A model generated the notes under the pieces. The model worked only from the letters and a program-made list of their open reading frames with translations. It did not search any database and was not told where the DNA came from. The position numbers were made by a program, and so were the translations under genes. A DNA stretch of 64,000 nt, from positions 327,927 to 391,926 of the forward strand of contig NZ_SELQ01000003.1 in the NCBI RefSeq assembly GCF_004145405.1, read 5' to 3'. The DNA is from Salipiger sp. IMCC34102. GTDB lineage: Bacteria; Pseudomonadota; Alphaproteobacteria; Rhodobacterales; Rhodobacteraceae. Positions 32,792 to 41,278 of the stretch are shown here, in pieces; position 1 is the first letter of the stretch; each line of letters begins with the position of its first letter.

Positions 32792-33754
32792 ATGACGCAC
32801 CCGCTCGAACTGGCGCGCGACTGGCATGCGGACGGTCGCGCGGTCGCCGTCGCCACGGTGATCGAGACCTGGGGCAGCGCGCCGCGCGGCGTGGGCTCTC
32901 TCATGGTCATCGACGGGGACGGTGCGATGGAGGGCAGCGTCTCTGGCGGCTGCGTCGAAGGGGCCGTGATCGTCGAGGCGCTGGAGGCGCTGGAGGACGG
33001 CAAGCCCCGGCTGCTGGAGTACGGTGTGAGCGACGACGATGCCTTCGCCGTCGGGCTGGCCTGCGGCGGGCGCATCCGCGTGCTGGTCGAGCCGGTGGGC
33101 GGGGCCATGCCGGTGGAGGTCCTGACGGCCCTTGCCGCGCGAATCGCGGTGAAGGAGGCGGTGGCCTATGTGATCGACCTCGACGGGCCGGACCGCCGCG
33201 CCGAAGGAGCGGAGGCCTTCCCCGACCGGTTTCGGCTCGACCGCTCCGGCGTGGAGGAGGACGGCCGCACCTTCGTCGCGATCCACACGCCGCCCCTGCG
33301 GATGATCGTGGTGGGGGCCGTTCACATCGCGCAGGCGCTGGTTCCGATGGCGCGGGCCTGCGGGTTCGACCCGATCCTGATCGACCCGCGGGGTGTCTTC
33401 GGCACCGCGGCGCGCTTTCCCGGTGAGACGATCCGCGAAGACTGGCCGGACGCGGCGCTGGCGGAGCTGGCGCCCGACAGCCGCACGGCGGTGGTGACGC
33501 TGACCCACGATCCCAAGCTCGACGATCCGGCCATCATCGCGACGTTGGGCACACCGGCCTTCTACCTTGGTTGCCTCGGCTCGACCCGGACACATGCGAA
33601 ACGAATGGACCGGCTGCGCGCGGCCGGGTTCGGCGCGGAGGCGACCCGGCGCATCCACGCCCCCGTGGGGCTCGACCTGGGCGGCCGCGCCCCGGCGGAG
33701 ATCGCCGTCAGCATCATGGCCCAGATCGTCCAGACGCTGCGGTCTCCTTCGTGA
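32792..33754 (+). CDS. xdhC: XdhC/CoxI family molybdoenzyme maturation factor
   Basis: 320 residues. The N-terminal XdhC domain carries AVATVIETWGSAPRGVGSLMVIDGDGAMEGSVSGGCVEGAVI, and the C-terminal Rossmann domain starts PPLRMIVVGAVHIAQALVPMA and ends with the AEIAVSIMAQIV helix. Such proteins bind molybdenum cofactor, promote its sulfuration and insert it into xanthine dehydrogenase or CO dehydrogenase-type enzymes. Its TGA overlaps the GTG of the next gene. It is divergent from gcdH. Confidence 0.9.
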   Translation: MTHPLELARDWHADGRAVAVATVIETWGSAPRGVGSLMVIDGDGAMEGSVSGGCVEGAVIVEALEALEDGKPRLLEYGVSDDDAFAVGLACGGRIRVLVEPVGGAMPVEVLTALAARIAVKEAVAYVIDLDGPDRRAEGAEAFPDRFRLDRSGVEEDGRTFVAIHTPPLRMIVVGAVHIAQALVPMARACGFDPILIDPRGVFGTAARFPGETIREDWPDAALAELAPDSRTAVVTLTHDPKLDDPAIIATLGTPAFYLGCLGSTRTHAKRMDRLRAAGFGAEATRRIHAPVGLDLGGRAPAEIAVSIMAQIVQTLRSPS

Positions 33755-34746
33755 AGTTCGGGGCCGTTCCGGTCGCGGCGGCCGAAGGGGCCGTGCTGGC
33801 CCATTCCCTGCAGGCGGGCGGGGGGCGCTTGCGCAAGGGCCGCGTGCTGGACGCGGCGGATGTCGCGGCCCTCGCACGGGGCGGACATGCAGAGGTCACG
33901 GTCGCCCGGCTCGACCCCGGCGACCTGGACGAGGACAGCGCCGCCACGCGGATCGCCCGCGCGCTGGTCCCCGACGACACGGCGGGCATAAAGATCACGA
34001 CCGCCGCGACGGGGCGGGTGAACCTCAAGGCGCAAGGCCCGGGCGTCGTCACCTTCGACGCGGCGGCGATCCATGCGCTCAACGCGGTCGACCCCATGAT
34101 CACCGTGGCCACGGTGCCGCAGGCGACCCGCGTGAGCGCGGGGCAACTGATCGCGACGATCAAGATCATCTCCTTCGCGGTGGCGGGCCGCCTGGTGGAG
34201 CGGGCCTGCGCCGCGGTGCCCGCGTCCGCGGTGACGCTGCACCCGCCACGCCTGTCTCGCGCGGTCCTGATCGAGACGCGGATCGGCGATGCCGCCCCGT
34301 CTCCCAAGGGGCGGGAGGCCTTGCGCAAACGTCTGTCCCGCCTCGATGCACAGCTGGCACCACGGATCGTCGTCCCGCACGAGACCGCTGACCTGGCGCG
34401 TGCGCTGGCGGGGGCGCAAGGCGACCTGATCTTCATCCTCACCGGTTCGGCCACCTCGGATATCGCCGACACGGCCCCCTCCGCGGTGGTGTCCGCGGGC
34501 GGGCGGGTGATCCACTACGGAATGCCGGTCGACCCGGGGAACCTGCTGTTCCTGGGGGCGCTGGGCGCGCGTCCGGTGATCGGCCTGCCGGGCTGCGCGC
34601 GCTCGCCCGCGCTCAACGGTGCGGACTGGGTGCTGGAGCGGGTGATCTGCGGTCTTCCCGTCGGGCCTGCCGAGATCGCGGCGATGGGATTGGGCGGGCT
34701 GCTCAAGGAAATACCGACGCGGCCACGGCCACGCGCGGACGGCTGA
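33751..34746 (+). CDS. Molybdopterin-binding protein (MoaB/Mog-like C-terminal domain)
   Basis: 331 residues from a GTG that overlaps the xdhC stop (GTGA). The N-terminal half (VKFGAVPVAAAEGAVLAHSLQAGGGRLRKGRVLDAADVAALARGGH) matches the domain found next to XdhC and MobA in molybdenum hydroxylase operons. The C-terminal half has the molybdopterin-binding pattern DLIFILTGSATSDIADTAPSAV and GALGARPVIGLPGCARSP. The usual third member, a MobA-like transferase, is at 6479-7060. Confidence 0.82.
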   Translation: MKFGAVPVAAAEGAVLAHSLQAGGGRLRKGRVLDAADVAALARGGHAEVTVARLDPGDLDEDSAATRIARALVPDDTAGIKITTAATGRVNLKAQGPGVVTFDAAAIHALNAVDPMITVATVPQATRVSAGQLIATIKIISFAVAGRLVERACAAVPASAVTLHPPRLSRAVLIETRIGDAAPSPKGREALRKRLSRLDAQLAPRIVVPHETADLARALAGAQGDLIFILTGSATSDIADTAPSAVVSAGGRVIHYGMPVDPGNLLFLGALGARPVIGLPGCARSPALNGADWVLERVICGLPVGPAEIAAMGLGGLLKEIPTRPRPRADG

Positions 34747-35002
34747 GGGCAACCGGGCCCGGCGTGCCACTCGGATCGCGCCTGGAAACGAACGTCCCCC
34801 GATCCGGACGGGTCGACGTCAGCGGCTGGAGGATGCCTTGCCTCTCGGTCGCCGGATTGGCGATTTGCGCGCCGTGACGGTCCGGATAGGGATAGGCGGG
34901 TCTTTGCCCATGCCCCATCTGGACCCGGAACGCCTATGGCGCGCCGCCGGTTTGTTACCGAGCCTTCGGAGGGCGAAGGCAACCGACACGAGGTAGATCA
35001 AG

Positions 35003-37360
35003 ATGACACGGACCCGATTGAGTTCGACGACTGCGCTGGTCGTCAGCATGGCCATGACACCCGCATTCGCGCAGGATGCACCGTTCCCCTGCGAGGTCGG
35101 GGGCGGCATGAGCGTCGACAGCGCCGAAGCCTTTGCAACCTACCTGATCGCGCAACGCGAGACGGACACCGAAATCACCTTCGACGACCCGGCGCTCTGC
35201 GGTCCCCTGGCGGGCGAGCAGGCCAAGCAGGTCGCGGGCGAAGCGCTGGCCGATCTCGAGATTCCGGACGCCGAGGGCGCCGAGACGACGGCGGAGGTCG
35301 CGAGCGAAGAGGCGATCGATGAAAGCGCGACCCTGGCCGAGGATGGAACGGTCGAGGCCGAAGGCGAGGCTGCGACAGAGGCCGAAGCCGCCGCTGACCC
35401 CGCTGCCGAAGCCGCCGCTGACCCCGCTGCCGAAGCTGCCGCTGACCCCGCTGCCGAAGCTGCTGCGGACCCCGCTGCCGAACCCGCTGCGGACCCGTCC
35501 GCTGTAGACGCTTCCGATCCGGCGGCTGACGCCTCTACCGATTCCGCCGCGGAAGGTGCTGCTGATCCCGCCGCAGAGGCCGCAGCCGATCCTGCGGCCG
35601 ATGCTGCCGCAGATCCCGCCGCCGAAGCGGGCGCTGACGCCGCTGCCGACGCGGCCACTGATCCGGCTGCCGATGCTGCCGGTGATCCCGCCGCCGAACC
35701 AGCCGCTGACGCTGCAGCCGATCCCGCTGCCGACGCGGCCGCTGATCCGGCTGCCGACGCCGCGACCGATCCTGTTGTGGACCCCAGCTCCGATCCGAGC
35801 GCGGATCCTGCCGCCGATGCGGCTGCTGCAGCCGAAACCGATGCGACAGGGGCCGAGACGACCGATCCCGCCATGACTGACATGGCCGAGGATACGGCCG
35901 AACCGGCCGTGGACGAAACCGCCGATGCCGCGCCCGAAGCGGAAGACGGCGGGATGAGCGATGCCGATCTGGCCGCCGCGTTGGAGGCACAGGGCGCCGA
36001 AGAGGGCGTGACCGCCGATACCGATGCGCAAGAGTCCGAGATGGAGACGTCGGTCGAGGCCGAAACCTCCGCCGAGACCACGGAGGAGAGCGCGACCGAA
36101 GAGACCACGGACGAGAGCGCGACTGCGGAGGCCGAGACCGACAACGAAGGCCGCATCGGCGAGGAAACCTCTGCCGACAGCAGCGTGCCGCCGGCCGATA
36201 CGACCGAAGGCTCCGGTATCGACGAACAGACGTCGGCGGACAGCAGCCTGCCGCCCGAACCGACCGCCGAAGAACGTGCGGCCCGTGAAGAGCGTCGCGC
36301 CGAACGCGCGGCCGCACGTCAGCAATCCGCCGCCGCCCAGGCCGACGCCGCTCCGGCGGAGACCGAGACCGAGGAAGTGACCGAAGCCGACGTCCGGCAG
36401 GCCTCCGAGGATTTCCAGTCCCAGGTGCTGAGCGACAACGAGGACGTGGCGGTCGAGGAGGATGACGACGACGGCCTGTCGAACTTCGAGAAGGCAATTC
36501 TGCTGGGCCTCGGCGCTGCCACCGTCGGCACGTTGCTGAACAACGGCGACGAAGTGGTGTCGAACTCGGGCGACCGCCTGATCGTCCAGCGCGACGGCGA
36601 GTTGCGCGTGCTCAAGGACGACAACACCCTGCTGCGCCAGCCCGGCGCCCAGGTGCAGACGCAGACCTTCGACGATGGCTCCACCCTGACCACGGTCACC
36701 CGCGAGGACGGCAGCGTCGTGCGCACGGTGCGCTCGGCGGACGGCACGGTGCTGCGCCGGACGCTGGTGCGCGCGGACGGCACGGATGTCGCCCTGATCG
36801 ACGACCTCGATACCACGGTCGCGCCCGTCGACGTCTCGACCCTGCCGACGGTGTCTTCCCGCAGCCCCACGACGCTGACCGGCTCCGACGACGCGGCCCT
36901 GCGGTCGGCCCTGACAGCCAACCTTCTGGCCAACAGCGAGCGGACCTACTCGCTCGAGCAGGTGCGCGGCATCCAGGAGGTCCGGCAACTGGCCCCCGAG
37001 GTGGAACTGGACACGGTGACCTTCGCCACCGGATCCGCCGCGATCCAGCCGAGCCAGGCCGAAGAGCTTGGCACCCTGGGCCGCGCGATCCTCGACGTGA
37101 TCGAGGAGAACCCCGGCGCGATCTTCCTGGTCGAAGGTCACACGGATGCGGTCGGTGACGCAGCCTACAACCTCGGGCTGTCGGACCGCCGGGCCGAGAC
37201 CGTGGCGCTCGCGCTGACGCAATACTTCGGCGTGCCGCCGGAGAACCTGGTCACGCAAGGCTACGGCGAGCAGAACCTGAAGATCCGGACCTCCGAGGCG
37301 GAGCGCGCCAACCGTCGCGCGGCGCTGCGCAACATCACGGGCCTTCTGCGCGACAGCTGA
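35003..37360 (+). CDS. OmpA-family protein with very long acidic Ala-rich linker
   Basis: 785 residues. Signal peptide (about 1-23, cut after AFA). A short N-terminal domain with two Cys (FPCEVGG, ALCGPL), then about 360 residues of Ala/Asp/Glu/Pro low complexity (126-290 made of AADPAAEA-type repeats), a charged Arg/Ala helix near 430, a hydrophobic helix (KAILLGLGAATVGTLL, about 495-510), then beta-rich repeats (RLIVQRDGELRVL...). The C-terminal OmpA domain (about 670-785) has the peptidoglycan-binding VEGHTDAVGDAAYNLGLSDRRAE. It probably anchors the outer membrane to the wall across a long spacer. Confidence 0.85.
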   Translation: MTRTRLSSTTALVVSMAMTPAFAQDAPFPCEVGGGMSVDSAEAFATYLIAQRETDTEITFDDPALCGPLAGEQAKQVAGEALADLEIPDAEGAETTAEVASEEAIDESATLAEDGTVEAEGEAATEAEAAADPAAEAAADPAAEAAADPAAEAAADPAAEPAADPSAVDASDPAADASTDSAAEGAADPAAEAAADPAADAAADPAAEAGADAAADAATDPAADAAGDPAAEPAADAAADPAADAAADPAADAATDPVVDPSSDPSADPAADAAAAAETDATGAETTDPAMTDMAEDTAEPAVDETADAAPEAEDGGMSDADLAAALEAQGAEEGVTADTDAQESEMETSVEAETSAETTEESATEETTDESATAEAETDNEGRIGEETSADSSVPPADTTEGSGIDEQTSADSSLPPEPTAEERAAREERRAERAAARQQSAAAQADAAPAETETEEVTEADVRQASEDFQSQVLSDNEDVAVEEDDDDGLSNFEKAILLGLGAATVGTLLNNGDEVVSNSGDRLIVQRDGELRVLKDDNTLLRQPGAQVQTQTFDDGSTLTTVTREDGSVVRTVRSADGTVLRRTLVRADGTDVALIDDLDTTVAPVDVSTLPTVSSRSPTTLTGSDDAALRSALTANLLANSERTYSLEQVRGIQEVRQLAPEVELDTVTFATGSAAIQPSQAEELGTLGRAILDVIEENPGAIFLVEGHTDAVGDAAYNLGLSDRRAETVALALTQYFGVPPENLVTQGYGEQNLKIRTSEAERANRRAALRNITGLLRDS
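35381..35495 (+). repeat. 24-bp tandem repeat in the OmpA-family gene
   Basis: GCCGCTGACCCCGCTGCCGA units, 24 bp each, about four to five copies with few changes, coding AADPAAEA. More diverged copies run on to about 35860. Near-identical DNA units suggest recent slippage, so strains may differ in length. Confidence 0.8.
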
Positions 37361-37382
37361 GCCCCTGCATGGCTAGAAACCA

Positions 37383-37416
37383 AAAGGACCGCAGCACAAG
37401 CTGCGGTCCTTTCTTT
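37383..37416. terminator. Bidirectional terminator between the OmpA-family gene and infC
   Basis: AAAGGACCGCAGC (37383-37395) pairs with GCTGCGGTCCTTT (37400-37412) around ACAA, followed by CTTTT. The flanking A and T runs make it work for both convergent genes. Confidence 0.9.
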
Positions 37417-37452
37417 TCGTAAGCCCGGTCGTTCGAGACGTGGTCGGCGGTC

Positions 37453-37998
37453 CTACTTGGACAACGGTCCGATCAGCATGACCATCTGGCGGCCTTCCAT
37501 CTTGGGGAAGTTCTCGACCTTGCCGTGCTCCTTGGTGTCGGCGGCGACACGTTCGAGAAGCTGGCGGCCCAGCTCCTGGTGGGCCATCTCGCGGCCCCGG
37601 AAGCGCAGGGTGATCTTCACCTTGTCGCCGTTCTCGAGAAACTTGTAGACGTTCTTCATCTTCACACCGTAGTCGTGGTCGTCGGTGTTGGGACGGAACT
37701 TGATCTCCTTGATCTCGATCGTCTTCTGCTTCTTGCGCGCCTCGGCCTCTTTCTTCTGCGTCTCGTACTTGAACTTGCCGAAGTCCATGATCTTGCAGAC
37801 GGGCGGCTTGGCGTTCGGAGAGATCTCGACCAGGTCCAGACCGGCGTCCTGAGCCATGACGAGTGCGCGTTCGGGGCTGACGACACCCACGTTTTCCCCT
37901 TCGGCGCCAATCAGGCGCACGTCGGTGCCACGGATGCGGTCGTTGATACGGGGTCCGGTGTCGCGCACCGGGGGGGCGTTATGAGGTCTGCGTCCTAT
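37453..37998 (-). CDS. infC: Translation initiation factor IF-3
   Basis: Binds the 30S subunit and checks start-codon choice. From the ATA codon at 37998 the product has 181 residues. The conserved N-terminus [21 protein letters not shown] lies upstream of the first GTG (37968), so no ATG or GTG start fits the family. The ribosome site AAAGGA (38007-38012) is five bases before an ATC and eight before the ATA. Later motifs are [34 protein letters not shown] and [18 protein letters not shown] non-AUG start is known for infC and allows self-regulation. Confidence 0.9.
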   Translation of the reverse strand: MGRRPHNAPPVRDTGPRINDRIRGTDVRLIGAEGENVGVVSPERALVMAQDAGLDLVEISPNAKPPVCKIMDFGKFKYETQKKEAEARKKQKTIEIKEIKFRPNTDDHDYGVKMKNVYKFLENGDKVKITLRFRGREMAHQELGRQLLERVAADTKEHGKVENFPKMEGRQMVMLIGPLSK

Positions 37999-38170
37999 GA
38001 TCTTCGTCCTTTGATCGTTGCTGTAAGGGTTGAAATACTAGGTAATGCGGGGGCAGGATCGCTTCAAGCGTCAATTCATTGGGGCTTTCGGGGTTTTCTT
38101 GGTTCACGAGAGCGTCATATAAACGCACGAAAGGCAGGGCATTCAGTCTGCCAGCACTAGGAGATTTGCC

Positions 38171-39121
38171 ATGCAAGCTTTGGTCATCATCGTCGTGGTC
38201 GCCGTTCTGGGCTACTTCGGGTATCAGTACGTCGCCAATGACGCCGATCCGCAGGATGTGGTCGCGGGCACCGAAACCGAGGTGGAGGAGACCACCGTCG
38301 AGGTCGAGGACGCGGCTGAGGAAACCGCCGAGGCCGCCGAGCAGGCCGCCGAGGACGCGGCTGCGGAGACCGAAGCCGCCGCGGAGGAAGTTGCCGCCGA
38401 AACCGAGGCCGCCGCTGAAGAAGCCGCTGCGGAAGCGGATGAAGCCGCCGAGGCCGCCGCCGCCGAGGTCGAGAACAACGGTGAAGATACCGCCGAGCTT
38501 GCGGAAGAGGGTGACGTGGCCGTCGAAGAAGCCGTGGAGGACGCCGAAGAGGCGATCGAGCCCGAAGGCACGGAAGATGGTGGCGAACCAAACGACGAAG
38601 TGACTGCGGCTGGTGCCGAAGCGGATGCGGCCACCGAGGCGGGCGATACCGAAGCCCAACAGGCTGCCGAGGCCGAGGAAGCGGAAGCCCAAGCCGCCGC
38701 CGAAGCGGAAGACGAGGCGTTGCAGCAGGCCTACGAGGATGCAGCTGCATCTGCTGAAGCCGCCGCGGAAGATGACGCGGCCGAGAGCGACGCGACGGCG
38801 ACCTCCGACACCGAGACCGCCGCGGATAGTGACACCGACGCCGCCGCCGACACCGAGGCTGCCGCCGAGGGCGGCACCGAGGCTGCCGCCGAAACGGAAG
38901 CTGCCGATACCGCCGCCGCCGACACGGCCGACATCGACCCCGAAACCCTTCTGACCGTCGAAGGGTTCGACGCCGAAGCGCTGATCGCAGGTATCCGGGA
39001 CAGCAACCTGCCTCCGCTGCAGCAGGCCGCGCTGGCCCGTGCTGTGGACTCGGCCGGCGACGACCCCGAAGCGCGGAGCGCCGTGATCGAGCGCATCCGC
39101 GCGGCCTACGGTCTGGACTGA
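38171..39121 (+). CDS. Membrane-anchored acidic Ala/Glu-rich protein
   Basis: 316 residues. One N-terminal membrane helix (MQALVIIVVVAVLGYFGYQYV) is followed by about 230 residues almost only of Ala, Glu, Asp and Thr (about 25-255). A C-terminal helical domain follows (DPETLLTVEGFDAEALIAGIRDSNLPPLQQAALARAVDSAGDDPEARSAVIERIRAAYGLD). The anchor suggests the acidic part is in the periplasm. No family recognised. It is divergent from infC and has its own terminator. Confidence 0.75.
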   Translation: MQALVIIVVVAVLGYFGYQYVANDADPQDVVAGTETEVEETTVEVEDAAEETAEAAEQAAEDAAAETEAAAEEVAAETEAAAEEAAAEADEAAEAAAAEVENNGEDTAELAEEGDVAVEEAVEDAEEAIEPEGTEDGGEPNDEVTAAGAEADAATEAGDTEAQQAAEAEEAEAQAAAEAEDEALQQAYEDAAASAEAAAEDDAAESDATATSDTETAADSDTDAAADTEAAAEGGTEAAAETEAADTAAADTADIDPETLLTVEGFDAEALIAGIRDSNLPPLQQAALARAVDSAGDDPEARSAVIERIRAAYGLD

Positions 39122-39140
39122 CCGTCGCGTATCGCACCAA

Positions 39141-39179
39141 CGAAAAGGCCGCGCCCCCGAAGGGACGCGGCCTTTTTCG
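39141..39179 (+). terminator. Rho-independent terminator after the acidic membrane protein
   Basis: AAAAGGCCGCG (39143-39153) pairs with CGCGGCCTTTT (39166-39176), ending in a T-run. It also lies just past the fpr stop on the other strand and may serve both. Confidence 0.88.
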
Positions 39180-39197
39180 TGCCGATCTGCCAGTAGG

Positions 39198-40040
39198 TCA
39201 GCCGACGAAGGCCTTCTCGATCACGAATTCGCCCGGTTCGGAATTGGCCCCTTCGCGCAGGCCGGCCTGTTCAAGAAGGGCCGCGATGTCCTTGTTGAAG
39301 GCCAGCGACCCGCAGACCATGGCACGGTCCGTGGCCGGGTCGAGCGGCGGCACGCCGAGATCCTCGAACAAGGTGCCATTCTCGATCAGCGTGGTGATCC
39401 GGCCCATCTTGAGGCTGCTTTCCCGCGTCGTGGTGGGATAGTAACGGATCTTGTCGAGGTTTTCCTGGCCCAGAAGCTCGATCATCATCTCGTCCTTCTT
39501 GAGACGGGCGATCAGCTCTGCGCCGTAGGTCAACTCCGCCACGTCGCGGCAGGTGTGGGTGACGATGACCTCTTCGAAGCGCTCGAAGGTTTCCGGCTCG
39601 CGCAGGAGAGAGGCAAAGGGGGCGAAGCCGGTGCCGGTGGCGAAGAAGTAGATCCGCTTGCCCGGCAGGACCGCGTCGTGCACCAGCGTGCCGACGGGCT
39701 TGGGCCGCAGGATGATCTGGTCGCCGGGCTTGATGTGCTGCAGCTTGCTGGTGAGCGGTCCGTCCTCGACCTTGATCGAGTAGAACTCCAGCTCGTCGTC
39801 CCAGGCGGGCGAGGCGATGGAATAGGCGCGCAGCAGTGGTTTCTGCTTGCCCGTCTCGGGGTGCGGATCGCCCATCAGTCCGATCATCACGAATTCGCCG
39901 GACCGGAACCGCAGGGACGCCGGCCGCGTCACGCGGAACGCGAAGAGCTTGTCGGTGTAATGCGTGACGGCGGTCACGGTCTGGGCGTCGGGCAGCACGG
40001 GTTGGGCTGTGGTGTCGGTCACGGGGCGGTGCTCTGTCAT
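39198..40040 (-). CDS. fpr: Ferredoxin/flavodoxin-NADP+ reductase
   Basis: A 280-residue FAD flavoprotein of the bacterial FPR subclass. RAYSIASPAWDDELEFYSIKVEDGPLTSKLQ binds FAD, and YFFATGTGFAPFASLLREPETFERF and VIVTHTCRDVAELTYG bind NADP. It ends EFVIEKAFVG, the typical C-terminus. It is the last gene of the sulfate-assimilation operon, so it probably supplies electrons through ferredoxin to the hemoprotein CysI; no CysJ is encoded here. Confidence 0.93.
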   Translation of the reverse strand: MTEHRPVTDTTAQPVLPDAQTVTAVTHYTDKLFAFRVTRPASLRFRSGEFVMIGLMGDPHPETGKQKPLLRAYSIASPAWDDELEFYSIKVEDGPLTSKLQHIKPGDQIILRPKPVGTLVHDAVLPGKRIYFFATGTGFAPFASLLREPETFERFEEVIVTHTCRDVAELTYGAELIARLKKDEMMIELLGQENLDKIRYYPTTTRESSLKMGRITTLIENGTLFEDLGVPPLDPATDRAMVCGSLAFNKDIAALLEQAGLREGANSEPGEFVIEKAFVG

Positions 40041-40101
40041 GTCAAATCCTCGGCGCGGGCGCGCCGTCCTTCGTCTAGGGCAATTGGAATGGGGATGAAA
40101 G

Positions 40102-40497
40102 TCAGCCGCGCAGGCGGGACTGGTAGTCGTGGGCGCGCCAGTCGGCGCGGGCCAGCCATTGGTCCTGCGGCTGTCGCGCGGCGAGGTCGTCGTCGATCTC
40201 GACCTCGTCGAAACCGGAGCGGCGCGCCATGGCGTATTGATCGGCCAGCACATGGCCGTGCGCGCGCAGCCGGCCGGTGAAGCCGGCGCGGCGCAAGACG
40301 GCCGCAAGCGTGAACCCGCGTCCGTCCGCGAAGCTTGGGAAGGCGATCCGAACGGCCTGCGCCTGCGCAAGCGCCGCCACCTCCTGCGGATCGGCGTCGG
40401 ATGGCACGTCGACCGCCGCCCCGCCTTCACCAAGCGGCGTGAAGGTCCCGTCGAAATCGTCGGGCCCGAAGCCGCTGTCGGTCACAATCACGCTCAT
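40102..40497 (-). CDS. DUF934 family protein
   Basis: 131 residues from MSVIVTDSGFGPDDFDG; an in-frame ATG eight codons upstream is less likely. Conserved blocks are IAFPSFADGRGFTLAAVLRRAGFTGRLRAHGHVLADQYAMARRSGFDEVEID and QDQWLARADW. DUF934 genes nearly always sit with cysH/cysI and are thought to help sulfite reduction; biochemistry unknown. One repeat copy lies between it and cysH. Confidence 0.88.
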   Translation of the reverse strand: MSVIVTDSGFGPDDFDGTFTPLGEGGAAVDVPSDADPQEVAALAQAQAVRIAFPSFADGRGFTLAAVLRRAGFTGRLRAHGHVLADQYAMARRSGFDEVEIDDDLAARQPQDQWLARADWRAHDYQSRLRG

Positions 40498-40527
40498 GTC
40501 GTCTCCTTCGGGGCGCTGCATTTCCCA

Positions 40528-40548
40528 TTCATCTGGCTAAATAAACTC
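40528..40548. repeat. Copy of the dispersed CTTCATCTGGCC repeat
   Basis: TTCATCTGGCTAAATAAACTC between cysH and the DUF934 gene, within the cys operon. It matches the element at 45258 with few changes. Confidence 0.6.
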
Positions 40549-40558
40549 GAATCCTGCC

Positions 40559-41278
40559 TCATGCCGACACGCGCACCGGTTTGCCATTGACGAAATGGAT
40601 GCCGCATTCGGACTTCTGACGGTTGCGCCAGCGTCCGGCGCGGGGATCCTCTCCGGGGGCGACCTTGGTGGTGCAGGGCGCACAGCCGATGGACGGATAG
40701 CCCTGCGCCACCAGCGGGTGCCGGGGCAGGCGGTTCTCGACCATGTAGTCCTGCACGTCCGAACTCGTCCAATGGGCCAGCGGGTTGACCTTGAGGTGGT
40801 CCCCGTCGGCTTCGAAGAACTTCAGCTGCACCCGCGCGCCGCCCTGGTACTGCTTGCGCCCGGTGATCCAGCCGTCGAAACCCGCCAGCGCGCGTTGCAG
40901 CGGTTCGGTCTTGCGCAAGGCGCAGCAGCCGTCGGGGTCCGACAGGTGCAAGAGTCCCTCGTTGTCGCGGTCCATGACCTCTGCGCGGTCGGGGTGCAGG
41001 ATTCGCACGTCACGCAGGCGCAGCTGTTCGGCCACCTCCATCTGGTAGGTCAGTGTCTCGGCAAACAGCATGTGCGTGTCGAGAAACAGCACCGGCGTGG
41101 CGCGGTCGATCTTGGAGACCATGTGCAGCAGCGCCACGGATTCGGCCCCGAAGGAGCTGACCATCGCCAGTTTGCCGACCTGGCTGTCCGACAGCGCGCG
41201 TTCGAGCACCGCATGGGCCGAATGATGCCGGTAGGCCTCGTTCAGCGCATCGGCGCGATCATCGATATCATGCGGCAT
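40559..41278 (-). CDS. cysH: Adenylylsulfate (APS) reductase, assimilatory
   Basis: 239 residues. Reduces APS to sulfite with thioredoxin. The [4Fe-4S] cysteines are present as CCALRK and CAPC, which marks APS rather than PAPS reductase, and the catalytic cysteine is in SECGIHF. The nucleotide motif is MVSSFGAESVALLH. Its start overlaps the cysI stop by 11 bp. Confidence 0.94.
   Translation of the reverse strand: MPHDIDDRADALNEAYRHHSAHAVLERALSDSQVGKLAMVSSFGAESVALLHMVSKIDRATPVLFLDTHMLFAETLTYQMEVAEQLRLRDVRILHPDRAEVMDRDNEGLLHLSDPDGCCALRKTEPLQRALAGFDGWITGRKQYQGGARVQLKFFEADGDHLKVNPLAHWTSSDVQDYMVENRLPRHPLVAQGYPSIGCAPCTTKVAPGEDPRAGRWRNRQKSECGIHFVNGKPVRVSA

Noticed and set aside
33571..33750. Upstream 60-codon extension of the molybdopterin-binding gene
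   Set aside because: It overlaps xdhC in another frame and is Arg/Pro-rich; the GTG at 33751 gives the family N-terminus.
34955..37258. 767-codon minus-strand frame with Gly/Arg/Ile repeats
   Set aside because: It is the reverse reading of the repeat-rich OmpA-type gene, which has a signal peptide and a clear OmpA domain.
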